From: Thermoanaerobaculia bacterium
GTDB lineage: Bacteria; Acidobacteriota; Thermoanaerobaculia; Multivoradales; JAHEKO01
Assembly: GCA_945787575.1 (NCBI GenBank)
Contig: CALZKB010000006.1
Coordinates: forward strand, 1 to 59,346
Direction of reading: 5' to 3'
DNA length: 59,346 nt
Below, piece after piece: positions 17,476 to 25,936 of this stretch (position 1 is the first letter of the stretch; every line of letters begins with the position of its first letter). Under the pieces are notes generated by a model. It was not told the DNA's origin, made no database searches, and was given only the letters and a program-made list of their open reading frames with translations. The position numbers and the translations under genes are program-made.

Positions 17476-18231
17476 GTGGACTGGCCCATCACTCCCGAGG
17501 AGCTCATCCGAGAGCAGCAGCGCCTCGGGGAGGCGCAGCCCGATCGCTGGGCTCCGCCCTCACCTCCCTATGCGATCGGCGGCTGTTTCGTCTGTTTCCC
17601 GCGGGGCGGGCCCGACGCGGGAGCGGGAGCCACGGGCGACTCAGGCTGGGCGGGCGCAGCTCGAATCTCCGCGGACGCGGGCGTTACTACCGCGGCAGCG
17701 ACCGGGGCGGCGGGCGCCCCCTACAGGGCAGGGCTGCTCGCCCTGAGAGAAGGTCCGCTGCTGGAGGCGGCGGTCCGGGACCTGCCCCTTCGGCCCGAGG
17801 TTCTGTTGGTCAACGCGACCGGCCGCGACCACCCCAGAAGCGCCGGCTTGGCCCTCCACCTGGGAGCGCTGCTCGACCTCCCGACCGTCGGCGTTACCCA
17901 CCGCCCACTGTTGGCCGAAGGCGAGTGGCCCGAGCTCCTTCGCGGCGCCCACTCGCCACTTCACCTCACCGGCCACCACGTGGGCTACTGGCTGCGCACC
18001 CGAGACGCCACCCGTCCCTTGGCGATCCACGCCGCCTGGCGCACCGACCCCGGAACCGCCCTTACGATCGCGCTCCGGGCGACCACCGGCCGGGCGCGCA
18101 CTCCGGAGCCGCTGCGCCAAGCCCGACAGATCGCCCGCCTGGCCAGAGCAGCGGCTGAAGGACATCCGCGGGCCGGAACCGCTACTGAGCACCAGCGTAC
18201 CCTTGGGAGTCAAGGCGCGCCTGCAATCTGA
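17476..18231 (+). CDS. endonuclease V-like protein with degenerate active site
   Basis: The fold of endonuclease V, which nicks DNA near deoxyinosine, is recognisable from PYRAGLLALREGPLL, then LLVNATGRDHPRSAGLALH, then LPTVGVTHRPL. However, three of the four catalytic positions of the E. coli enzyme are changed. The first Asp is replaced in GGCFVC (about residue 37). The second Asp (VDGHG in E. coli) is Asn113 in VNATG. The late His falls at HAAWR. Only the Glu in LRE (residue 92) remains. True homology ends near residue 232. Beyond about 18172 the frame is antisense to a truncated MDR gene. It may be a non-catalytic inosine-binding protein or a decaying gene. Confidence 0.7.
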   Translation: MDWPITPEELIREQQRLGEAQPDRWAPPSPPYAIGGCFVCFPRGGPDAGAGATGDSGWAGAARISADAGVTTAAATGAAGAPYRAGLLALREGPLLEAAVRDLPLRPEVLLVNATGRDHPRSAGLALHLGALLDLPTVGVTHRPLLAEGEWPELLRGAHSPLHLTGHHVGYWLRTRDATRPLAIHAAWRTDPGTALTIALRATTGRARTPEPLRQARQIARLARAAAEGHPRAGTATEHQRTLGSQGAPAI

Positions 18232-18903
18232 CGCGGAGTGGGTCCCCGCCAGTTGGAAGATGAGATCGTAGCGCGGACCGCCACGGATGAAGTCCTCCCG
18301 GGAGTAGTCGATGACCCGGTCTGCGCCGATCGAGCGAACCATCTCTACGTTCCTCGTGCTGCACACACCGGTGAGGTCCGCTCCGAACGACTTGGCGATT
18401 TGCACCGCGAAGGTTCCAACGCCGCCCGAGGCACCGAGGATCAAAACCTTCTGGCCGGGCTGGACTCTTCCGTGATCGCGCAGACCCTGAAGGGCCGTGA
18501 GCCCGGCGACCGGCACCGCTGCGGCCTGCTCGAACGTCAGGTTGGCCGGCTTGAGCTCGAGCCAATCCTCGGTCACGCAGACGTAGTCGGCGAAACTGCC
18601 CCACCCGCCCCCGTCGATCTCCCCGAAGACCTCGTCACCGGGGCGAAAGCGGGTCACGTTCTCGCCGACCTCTGCGACCTCCCCCGCCAAGTCGGCACCC
18701 AGACCGTTGACTTTCGGCCGGCGCAGCCCGATCTGCAAGCGCATCAAGTACGGCTCGCCTCTCATGCAGTGCCAGTCGAGGGAATTGGCGCTCGCGGCGC
18801 GGACCCGTACCAGCACTTCACCATCCCCGACAGCCGGCTTGTCGATCTCCACGAGCTCGAGGAGATCGGGTGGGCCGTACTCGTCGTAGACGATCGCCTT
18901 CAT
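18172..18903 (-). pseudogene. truncated MDR-family quinone oxidoreductase
   Basis: A zinc-independent medium-chain dehydrogenase/reductase (NADPH:quinone reductase type), well conserved over about 244 residues. It has the N-terminal GroES-like domain (SLDWHCMRG, GADLAGEVAEVGENV, FRPGDEVFGE) and the Rossmann motif GASGGVGTFAVQIAK. It breaks off after KGTLVLSSGSG at about 18172, losing roughly the last 80-90 residues. The frame then runs antisense through the endonuclease V homologue. The ATG at 18903 is preceded by GAAGGAG, so the 5' end is intact. Loss of the C-terminal lobe probably abolishes function. Confidence 0.75.
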
Positions 18904-18947
18904 TGCCTTCTCCTTCACCTTGGTCCGAGGGCGTTGACGAACTTGCC

Positions 18948-19364
18948 ATGGCCCTTCCGACCTGGCGAGGCTATGGGCTCTTCCGGGACGAGTTCTACTA
19001 CATCGCTTGCAGCAAGCGACTCGCCTTCGGCTACGTCGATCACTCGCCGCTCTCGGTCGTCTTGTTGGCGGCGCAACGAGCCCTGCTCGGCGAGTCGCTC
19101 TTCGCGCTCCGCCTGCTTCCGGCGGTCGCCGGCGCGCTGACCGTGTTGGTGGTCGGCCTCCTGGCCAAGGAGCTCGGCGGCGGTCGTTTCGCCCAGACTC
19201 TGGCGATGGTGGCGGTCGGAATCGAGTTCCTGGGGGTCTTCCACGTCTTCTCGATGAACTGCTTCAACGTCTTGATCTGGGCGACGGCCGGCTATCTGCT
19301 GGTGCTCATCCTCAAAGGCTCGAGCCCTCAGCTTTGGCTGGTCCTGGGTGCGCTTCTCGCTAGG
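18948..19364 (+). pseudogene. GT39-family (PMT/ArnT-like) glycosyltransferase fragment
   Basis: About 139 residues show clear similarity to membrane mannosyl/arabinosyltransferases. GYGLFRDEFYYIACSKRL is the first loop carrying the Asp-Glu catalytic motif, followed by GYVDHSPLSVVLL and FALRLLPAVAGALTVLVVG. An intact member has about 500 residues and about ten membrane segments. Here the first transmembrane helix is missing, and everything after LVLGALLA is lost at about 19364. That point is immediately beyond the stop codon of the VCBS-repeat gene on the other strand. It starts only 45 bp from the divergent MDR fragment, so both ends are cut. Confidence 0.65.
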
Positions 19365-20559
19365 GCACGGTCTGCGACCAGCTGGATGTGTCGCCCGACT
19401 CGAGGCCGTCAGAGAACAGTGGATTGGCACCGAAATCGCCAAGGACGACCTCATTGGCGAACAGGGCTTCGCCGCTCACTTCAGTGCAGGAGAAACTGGC
19501 CTGGCCGTCCCCGAGACAAACTCTGCTCGGAGTGAGGAAGTTCGCGAAGATCACGTCGAGATTGGAGTCGCGATCGACGAAGCCCAGAGCCAGGCCGCGA
19601 GTCTCGTTGGTCTTTCCGTCGACGGGATTGCATGAGGAGAAGCTCCCGCTTCCATCGCCGAGGCAGACACTGTTCGGCGCTGAGATATTGGAGAAGACAG
19701 CGTCAAGATGACTATCACCATCTATCCGACCGAGGGCTACGTCAACAGTAGAGTCTTGGTCATCGCTGACGTCAGAACACTGGAAGCCCCCATTGCCATC
19801 GCCGAGACAGACACGGTTCTGGTGGAGACTGAAGTTCGAGAAGACAGCGTCAAGGTGACTGTCGTCGTTCAAGTGGCCCAAGACCACTTCTTGTGTGTTG
19901 TTCGCGTCATCGCTGACGTCGGTGCAGACGAAGCTCCCGTTGCCGTCGCCCAGGCAGACGCTATTCTGATCGTGAGCTGAATTCGCGAAGATGACGTCGA
20001 GGGTGGTGTCGGAGTCTACAAGCCCGAGAGCTACACCGATTGAATTGGGCGCTCCGCCGATGCTGGAGCACTGAAAACCTCCGTTGCCGTCGCCCAGACA
20101 GACGCGGTTGCCTTGGCCTGAGTTCGCAAAGACTGCGTCGAGCCAGGGATCTGCATCGACGAATCCGAGCGCGACATCGTCACCACTGCTGCCCGCGTCG
20201 TCAATCAAGGAACAAGAAGAGAACCCACCTGCGCCGTCGCCCAGGCACACTCGGTTGGTTTCGTTGAAGTTGGCAAAGACGGCGTCGAGGTTGCCATGTC
20301 CGTCGACGAACCCTGCCGCCACGCCGATCGTGAATTGCTCGGTATCGCCGACCTCCGAACAGGCAAAACCGCCAATGCCGTTGCCTACGCATCCCTGTTC
20401 AAGCAGGCCGTGGATGGCAAAGAGAGCGTCCAGAGCGACTTGGTCAGCGGGCTCTGTGTGGGGGGCTTCGGCTCTCGACTCGCGCGGAGCAAGAACGGGC
20501 GCAGCGGTGACCAGCAGAGAGACCACCCACACCAGAACCGGGTTCGTTGCTCCTAGCAC
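19360..20559 (-). CDS. secreted VCBS/FG-GAP-like repeat protein with GLESGDTSSWS C-terminus
   Basis: A secreted protein of about 399 residues. I prefer the GTG at 20559, preceded by GAGGAGG, because it opens a compact signal peptide (NPVLVWVVSLLVTAAPVLA). The body has six full and two partial repeats of about 48 residues. The repeat form is VALGFVDxDxxLDAVFANxxxxNRVCLGDGxGGFxCS. The DxDxxLD motif is a Ca-binding, FG-GAP/VCBS beta-propeller-type blade, and each repeat carries two Cys that could pair. The protein ends with the shared tail DGLESGDTSSWSQTVP. A seven-bladed propeller is likely. The ligand is unknown. Confidence 0.8.
   Translation of the reverse strand: MLGATNPVLVWVVSLLVTAAPVLAPRESRAEAPHTEPADQVALDALFAIHGLLEQGCVGNGIGGFACSEVGDTEQFTIGVAAGFVDGHGNLDAVFANFNETNRVCLGDGAGGFSSCSLIDDAGSSGDDVALGFVDADPWLDAVFANSGQGNRVCLGDGNGGFQCSSIGGAPNSIGVALGLVDSDTTLDVIFANSAHDQNSVCLGDGNGSFVCTDVSDDANNTQEVVLGHLNDDSHLDAVFSNFSLHQNRVCLGDGNGGFQCSDVSDDQDSTVDVALGRIDGDSHLDAVFSNISAPNSVCLGDGSGSFSSCNPVDGKTNETRGLALGFVDRDSNLDVIFANFLTPSRVCLGDGQASFSCTEVSGEALFANEVVLGDFGANPLFSDGLESGDTSSWSQTVP
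19430..20400 (-). repeat. six tandem ~144-bp coding repeats
   Basis: Tandem, diverged repeats of 141-147 bp inside the VCBS-type gene. Each encodes the pattern LGxxDxDxxLDxxFxN, then VCLGDGxGxFxC. The copies differ by many substitutions, so they are old protein repeats and not a recent expansion. Copies 4 and 5 (VSDD-containing) are the most alike. Confidence 0.75.
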
Positions 20560-20756
20560 AGGCGACTCTGCCTCCTCGTCCAAACCGCCGCTTGTTCTCG
20601 AATCTCTGGCCGTCGAAGTCTAGCAGAGAGGCTAGGCCGCCAAACGCGGCATCGGCCGAACGCTCGGTGGACAACTCGACGCCGACGGATAGGGTATGTG
20701 AGCGAAGGGGGCGCGTTGCGGTAGGGTCGAGCCGTTGACGGGTAGACACCGCTACG

Positions 20757-22526
20757 ATGAACCGACGACACGTCTCATGCGCTCTGTTGCTGAGCGGCGC
20801 TTTCAGTGCCGGCGCCTCGGCAGGCGTCTGCGATCCGGGAAGCATCGCGGCTCCGCCTAGTTTCGAAGGCGTCGTTCGACCGGCGCTGGCCGAGGACGTG
20901 AACCCGGACCCCGAGGTGGTGGAGATCTTCCTCACCGCGCGCGAGGAGGTGTGGGATTTCAATACCGGCAACGACACCGCGGTCTTCACCTACAACGGTG
21001 TGCTCCCCGGACCGATGATCGAGGCCGACGTCGGCGACACGCTGATCGTTCATCTGTGCAACGACCTGCCAGTCGACACCACCATCCACTGGCATGGGCT
21101 CGAGACCCCGGCGAACATGGATGGCAGCAACATCTCTCAGGGCGCGGTGCCTTCGGGAGGCACGTTCCGATACGAGTTTCCGTTGCTGAATGCCGGCACC
21201 TTCTGGTACCACCCCCACATTCAAACCAACGTGCAGGTGGAGAAGGGCCTCTACGGCGCGCTCATCGTTCACGACCCGCGGCAAGATGACGAGCTGCGGC
21301 TGCCCAGGAACGAGCACGTTCTGATGCTCGACGACGTCTGGCTCGATGACGACGGCCAGATCGTCGAGCCGTTCCTTGGGACCCGTGAGGAGGTCGCTAT
21401 CGAGCAGCTCAACGGACGGGAGGGCAACGCCTTCTTGCTGAATGGCGCCAGGTTCCCCGTCCTCGGGATGGAACGGGGTGTCCCACACCGGCTTCGAGTC
21501 CTCAATGTCGCCAACGCTCGCTTCATGCGAGTGTCGATTCAAAACGTTCCGATGTGGCGAATCGGCGGAGATCAGGGCTTGATCGAGCACGCGATTCTGG
21601 TTCCTCCGTCGGGATTCGGCACCCCGCCTCTCGGCGTCAGCGGCCCCCCCACCCGACACAAGTCCGACCCGGACCCGACGACCGGCCTCTTGCTGAGCCC
21701 AGCGGAGCGCGCGGATGTCGTGCTGGTTCTGGCCGAAGAGGGACCTATCGCGTTCGATTGGCACGACACCCAACGGGGTCGGCATAGCGTCGATTTCATG
21801 CCGGACGGCACGGTTGTTCTGGCCCACAACATCCCCGACGGGACGAATGAGGTCATCCACTTTGCGCTGGTCGTCCCCGAAGGCCCGCCCGGCGACAAGG
21901 AGTGGGTGCCACCGGACCCTCTGACCACGCTCGCCCCGATAGACACCACGGGCGCTCCGACGCTTCCGCTCGTCATGGGGCACACGATTCCCGACTGGGA
22001 TACGGGCGAGACCGTCTTCTTCGTGCAGGCGCCGGGCAAACCGTTCGAGGCTCTGACGCCCCGCGACGTCCACTCGGTGCTGACTGACGGGACCTACATC
22101 TGGGAAGTGAAGAACCTCACCGGGTCGCACCACAATTTCCACACGCACGGTTGGGGGTTCCAGCACATCGAGACCGAGTTCGTCGATTTGGACTTCCCGA
22201 AGGACCCTGACCGCAACTACATCGAGCCGGCGACCCACCTCGAGAACAAGGACACTTTCCTGATCAAACGCCGTCCGGGAACGGTGAGGGGACGCAGCTG
22301 GAGCATCGGCCGCTTTGCCGTCAACTTCCGCGACGACGGCAGGGTCGGGCAGATCGCCGCGTCCGGCAAGGTCCCTGGTGAGACGACCTCGGGCGGCTGG
22401 CTCGCGCACTGCCACATCCTGGAGCACTCGGCGCTGGGCATGATGACCTTCTTCCAGATCGCGGACGTCTTCATGGACGGTTTCGAGTCCGGGGACACCT
22501 CGGCCTGGTCGACCACTGTGCCGTAG
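20757..22526 (+). CDS. multicopper oxidase with GFESGDTSAWS C-terminus
   Basis: A secreted three-cupredoxin-domain oxidase of 589 residues with a signal peptide (ALLLSGAFSAGASAG). All four copper-ligand motifs are present in order: HWHG, FWYHPHIQ, HHNFHTHGWGF, and HCHILEHSALGMM. The last holds the type 1 Cys, its His and the axial Met. The enzyme should couple one-electron oxidation of a substrate (phenolics, metal ions or similar) to reduction of oxygen. Its electron donor cannot be deduced. The C-terminus DGFESGDTSAWSTTVP is identical to that of the next gene. It probably lies in the same export group, about 97 bp upstream of that gene. Confidence 0.92.
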   Translation: MNRRHVSCALLLSGAFSAGASAGVCDPGSIAAPPSFEGVVRPALAEDVNPDPEVVEIFLTAREEVWDFNTGNDTAVFTYNGVLPGPMIEADVGDTLIVHLCNDLPVDTTIHWHGLETPANMDGSNISQGAVPSGGTFRYEFPLLNAGTFWYHPHIQTNVQVEKGLYGALIVHDPRQDDELRLPRNEHVLMLDDVWLDDDGQIVEPFLGTREEVAIEQLNGREGNAFLLNGARFPVLGMERGVPHRLRVLNVANARFMRVSIQNVPMWRIGGDQGLIEHAILVPPSGFGTPPLGVSGPPTRHKSDPDPTTGLLLSPAERADVVLVLAEEGPIAFDWHDTQRGRHSVDFMPDGTVVLAHNIPDGTNEVIHFALVVPEGPPGDKEWVPPDPLTTLAPIDTTGAPTLPLVMGHTIPDWDTGETVFFVQAPGKPFEALTPRDVHSVLTDGTYIWEVKNLTGSHHNFHTHGWGFQHIETEFVDLDFPKDPDRNYIEPATHLENKDTFLIKRRPGTVRGRSWSIGRFAVNFRDDGRVGQIAASGKVPGETTSGGWLAHCHILEHSALGMMTFFQIADVFMDGFESGDTSAWSTTVP

Positions 22527-22622
22527 CCGGGGAATCGATCGGTCGGCTCACTCAGGAGCGGACGGCGATCAGGTAGGGTAGCGCTTCGCTCGACTCAAAG
22601 CGCCATCCGGAGGTCACTCAGC

Positions 22623-23864
22623 ATGAGAACACGAACCATCCTTGCGACAGGGCTGCTGTCGTTCGCCATCGCCGGCAGCGTATCGGCTCAAGCAGTGCCT
22701 TGTGTCGACGGCATGGCCGGCATCTACCCCTGCAGCAACGTCACCCTGGTGTCCCATCTCACCTCGGCCGAGCTCGGAACCTCTGCCGCGTCCGACAATT
22801 GGGGGTGGGAAGACCCGCAGACCGGTGTCGAATACGCGTTGATCGCGGCTCACGAAGGCACCATCTTCGTGAGTCTCGAGGACCCTGAAGCTCCCTTGGT
22901 GATCGGCTCCCTGCCGGCGCACAACGGAGTCGTGACCTTCATCAGAGATGTCAAGGTCTACGCCGACCATGCCTTCGTCACTGCGGACGATTTTCCCCAC
23001 GGCATGCAGGTGTTCGACCTGACACAGCTGCGAGATGTCGTGGCACCGCCCGTGGTCTTCACCGAGACGGCCCACTACAGCGATCTCTCGGATGCCCACA
23101 ACATCGCGATCAACCCCGAGACCGGATTCGCCTACGCGGTCGCGGACGGCAGCTGCAGCGGTGGTCTGCACATGATCGACCTCGGCACTCCGACCGTGCC
23201 GGTGTTCGCCGGCTGCTACGGGGACGCGGGCAGCATCCACGACACCGTATGCCAGATCTACAACGGTCCGGACGTCGATCACCAGGGCCAGGAGATCTGC
23301 ATCGCGGCCGACCTCACGGGTTTCGTCGCGATCGTCGACGTCACCGACAAGGCCAATCCGGTGACCCTCTCTTCGACCCCCTACACGGGGGCGTCGATTT
23401 CTCATCAGGGGTGGACGACCGAGGATCAGCGCTACTACATTCACGGCGACGAGGGTGACGAGCAGGACGGCACCAACACCAAGACCTATGTCTTCGACAT
23501 CCAGGATCTCGACGCCCCGACGCTCGCCGGCACCTACACGGCGACGACCTTCGCGACCGACCACAACCAGTACGTTCGCGGCAACCACGTATTCCAAGGC
23601 AACTACCGCGCGGGGTTCCGGGTTCTCGAGATGGGCGATCTCACGGTGGGCGAGTTGACGGAAGTGGCGTTTCTCGACACCAGGCCGACGAGCGACACGA
23701 ACAGTTTCAGCGGCGCCTGGACGACCTACCCGTTCTTCGATAGCGGGCTGGTGATCGTCACCGACACCGGGGAAGGGCTGTTCGTCATCGAGCCGAAGCT
23801 CGAGCTCTTCGCCGACGGCTTCGAGAGCGGCGACACCTCGGCCTGGTCGACCACGGTGCCGTAG
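22623..23864 (+). CDS. choice-of-anchor B / LVIVD-repeat secreted protein
   Basis: A 413-residue secreted protein. The ATG at 22623 follows GGAGGT and a signal peptide ending VSAQA. The body is a beta-propeller of LVIVD-type repeats with the typical opening WGWEDPQTGVEYAL, then SLEDPEAPLVIGSLP, SDAHNIAINPETGFAYAV and HQGWTTEDQRYYIHGDEGDE. This is the arrangement named choice-of-anchor B, whose members carry different C-terminal anchors. Here the anchor position is filled by FADGFESGDTSAWSTTVP. Function of the family is unknown. A surface adhesive or binding role is usual speculation. Confidence 0.85.
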   Translation: MRTRTILATGLLSFAIAGSVSAQAVPCVDGMAGIYPCSNVTLVSHLTSAELGTSAASDNWGWEDPQTGVEYALIAAHEGTIFVSLEDPEAPLVIGSLPAHNGVVTFIRDVKVYADHAFVTADDFPHGMQVFDLTQLRDVVAPPVVFTETAHYSDLSDAHNIAINPETGFAYAVADGSCSGGLHMIDLGTPTVPVFAGCYGDAGSIHDTVCQIYNGPDVDHQGQEICIAADLTGFVAIVDVTDKANPVTLSSTPYTGASISHQGWTTEDQRYYIHGDEGDEQDGTNTKTYVFDIQDLDAPTLAGTYTATTFATDHNQYVRGNHVFQGNYRAGFRVLEMGDLTVGELTEVAFLDTRPTSDTNSFSGAWTTYPFFDSGLVIVTDTGEGLFVIEPKLELFADGFESGDTSAWSTTVP

Positions 23865-24098
23865 TAGAGAGCGTTCGGTGCCCGCGGTAATCGAGTGGCA
23901 CGAGGAACGTATCGAGCTCGAAGAGATGCTCGATCCGGGGATCCACTTGGCGCCGCTGCTTGTCGTCACGGTCTCCACTCGTCGGCGACCTCATGCTGGT
24001 TCGCAACCGCCAAGAGATGGCCGCCTTCCAGCTGTCGCTCGCTGGTGACTGACGACCGGGCGTCGTCGCGAGGATGCGGGCGGATGCGAGACGGTCGT
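23865..24098 (+). other. gap with a possible coding tail
   Basis: Between the LVIVD protein and CheR. On the plus strand a short frame reads DLMLVRNRQEMAAFQLSLAGD and stops at about 24050. It looks like the natural C-terminal helix of some protein, but it has no start or upstream domain. Nothing else convincing is visible. Confidence 0.25.
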
Positions 24099-24953
24099 TC
24101 ACGAGCCACTAGCATTCGAGAGGCGCCTGAGCATCGAGGGATCGCCTCGGCGTGGGACCAAGAGCGAACCGTCGGCGCCGGGTGACTCGTGGCGTCCGAC
24201 GATTAGCCAGCCATCGGGCGAGAGACGCGCGACAAGTCGCTCGAGGCAGCGTTCCTGGGTGCTGCTGTCGAAGTAGGTGAAGACGAGGTTGCGACAGAGG
24301 ATCAGGTCGAAGGGTCCCGGTGGCGCATCGCGGCGGATGTCCTGGAGAAGGAAGTCGACGCCTCGGTGGTAAGGCGCCAGAAGTCGATACTTGCCGCCAG
24401 GCGCTTGGACAAAAGCCTGCCGTCGCCATTCGGCAGGCAGCTCCCGCACGCTCGATTGCGGGTAGACGGCGCGACCTGCTCGCTCGAGCTGATGGGTGTC
24501 GAGATCGGTGGCGACGATCTGCAACCCGAGGTGCCCGGGCAGCGGCGCGGGGCCGAGGCGGAGCAGAATCGCCACGGTGAAGGGCTCTTCGCCGGCTCCA
24601 CAGCCGGCGCTCCAGATGCGAAGCAAGGGCGGCTCGCGCCGGGCGGCGCGCCGAAAGAGCCCCGGGAGGAGATCGCGGCCCAGCACTTCCCAGACCCGGC
24701 GATCGCGATAGAAGCGGGAGATGGTGATGCGGCAACAGTCGTCGAGGTGCGGCCATTCGAAGGGGTCGCGCTGGAGGCGGCGCCGGTAGGCGGCAAGATC
24801 GTCCAGATCCAGCGTCCGTAGGCGATGGCGGACCCGGCGGCAGACCTGGCGGCGCACCTTGCGGAAGCCGGCCCAGCGGTAGCCCAGCCGCGGCAGGCAC
24901 CATTGGAGAAACTCGACGCAGTCGCGGTCTCTGGTGACTCGCTCGGTGCTCAT
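24099..24953 (-). CDS. CheR-type protein-glutamate methyltransferase, orphan
   Basis: A 284-residue CheR homologue that would transfer methyl groups from SAM to glutamates of chemoreceptors or other targets. The small N-terminal helical domain is followed by ITISRFYRDRRVWEVL (the family TxFFR/Yrd-type segment) and then the SAM motif WSAGCGAGEEPFT. DLILCRNLVFTYF and LSPDGWLIVGRHE follow. The start at 24953 follows AGAAGG. No cheB, receptor or kinase gene is near, and there is no C-terminal TPR. Its target is therefore unclear, and it may act in an alternative, non-chemotaxis pathway. Confidence 0.87.
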   Translation of the reverse strand: MSTERVTRDRDCVEFLQWCLPRLGYRWAGFRKVRRQVCRRVRHRLRTLDLDDLAAYRRRLQRDPFEWPHLDDCCRITISRFYRDRRVWEVLGRDLLPGLFRRAARREPPLLRIWSAGCGAGEEPFTVAILLRLGPAPLPGHLGLQIVATDLDTHQLERAGRAVYPQSSVRELPAEWRRQAFVQAPGGKYRLLAPYHRGVDFLLQDIRRDAPPGPFDLILCRNLVFTYFDSSTQERCLERLVARLSPDGWLIVGRHESPGADGSLLVPRRGDPSMLRRLSNASGS

Positions 24954-25057
24954 CCTTCTCGATCGCGATCAGTATAGTGGGCCGTGCCGAAGGCCTGCGC
25001 CGTGGTCCCGGTGAACCTGGCACTGCCGGCCGACCCGAGCGGGCCTGGGCACTCGCG

Positions 25058-25933
25058 ATGAAGGATTCGGTGTCAGCCCGGCAGCTCGAGACGCACGTCA
25101 CGCGGCTCGCGGGTGAGATCGGCGAGCGCAACGTGTTTCGGCCCGAAGCGCTCGCCGCGGCGGCTCGATATATCGAAGAGGAGTGGCGGCGCCAGGGATA
25201 CGCGATCGAGCGGCTCGCCTACACCGCTCGCGGCGTCGAGTCGGTCAACTTGGAGGTCACCCGAACCGGCCACCCCTCTCCCGATCAGATCCTGCTCGTG
25301 GGAGCCCACTACGACTCGGTAGCAGGTAGCCCCGGAGCCAATGACAACGGCACCGGGGTGGCGGCGCTGCTCGAGCTCTCTCGTCTCTTCGCAGAGGCCT
25401 CGCCGGGACGGAGCCTGAGGTTCGTCGCCTTCGTCAACGAGGAGCCACCGTTCTTCAGCTGGGGCAGCATGGGCAGCATGGTCTACGCCCGCGCCGCCCG
25501 CAAGCGCGGCGACGACATCCGGCTGGCGATCTCTCTCGAGACCCTCGGCTACTACTCCGACGAGCCGGGCAGCCAGCGTTATCCACCTTTCTTCCGGTTC
25601 TTCTATCCCGACCGGGGGAACTACATCGCTTTCGTTTCCAACTTCCGTTCCCGGAGCTGGATGAAGCGGGCGATCGGGGCCTTCGAGGCGTCATCGCGCT
25701 TCCCCGTCGAGTCGGTCGCCACCTTCGAGCTCGTGCCCGGCGTCGGCTGGAGCGACCACCTATCGTTCTGGCGCCAAGGGTACCCAGCCTTCATGATCAC
25801 CGACACCGCCCCCTACCGTTATCCCCACTACCACAGCCCTTCCGACACCCCGGACAAGGTCGACTACTCCTCGCTCGCCCGCGTGACCGACGGCCTCAGG
25901 GGCATGCTGGCCCTCCTCGTCGAGGGTGACTGA
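25058..25933 (+). CDS. M28-family zinc aminopeptidase
   Basis: A 291-residue zinc exopeptidase. The zinc-site motifs are VGAHYDSVAGSPGANDNGTG (ligands His and bridging Asp), FVNEEPPFF (catalytic Glu and ligand), and the final His in YHSPSDTPDKVDY. I chose the ATG at 25058 because the product then begins at the first helix of the fold; 81 upstream in-frame bases are low-quality Arg/Gly-rich sequence. No signal peptide is visible from this start, so it may be cytosolic. It is divergent from the CheR gene. Confidence 0.88.
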   Translation: MKDSVSARQLETHVTRLAGEIGERNVFRPEALAAAARYIEEEWRRQGYAIERLAYTARGVESVNLEVTRTGHPSPDQILLVGAHYDSVAGSPGANDNGTGVAALLELSRLFAEASPGRSLRFVAFVNEEPPFFSWGSMGSMVYARAARKRGDDIRLAISLETLGYYSDEPGSQRYPPFFRFFYPDRGNYIAFVSNFRSRSWMKRAIGAFEASSRFPVESVATFELVPGVGWSDHLSFWRQGYPAFMITDTAPYRYPHYHSPSDTPDKVDYSSLARVTDGLRGMLALLVEGD

Positions 25934-25936
25934 CTC

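Noticed and set aside
19430-20400. Regular ~144-bp repeats considered as a CRISPR-like or satellite array.
   Set aside because: The repeats are diverged, contiguous and in frame inside a secreted protein. There are no spacers or cas genes.
20775-22427. Long open frame (550 codons) on the minus strand opposite the multicopper oxidase.
   Set aside because: The plus-strand frame has all copper motifs and a signal peptide. The opposite frame has no domain, and its openness follows from GC-rich codon use.
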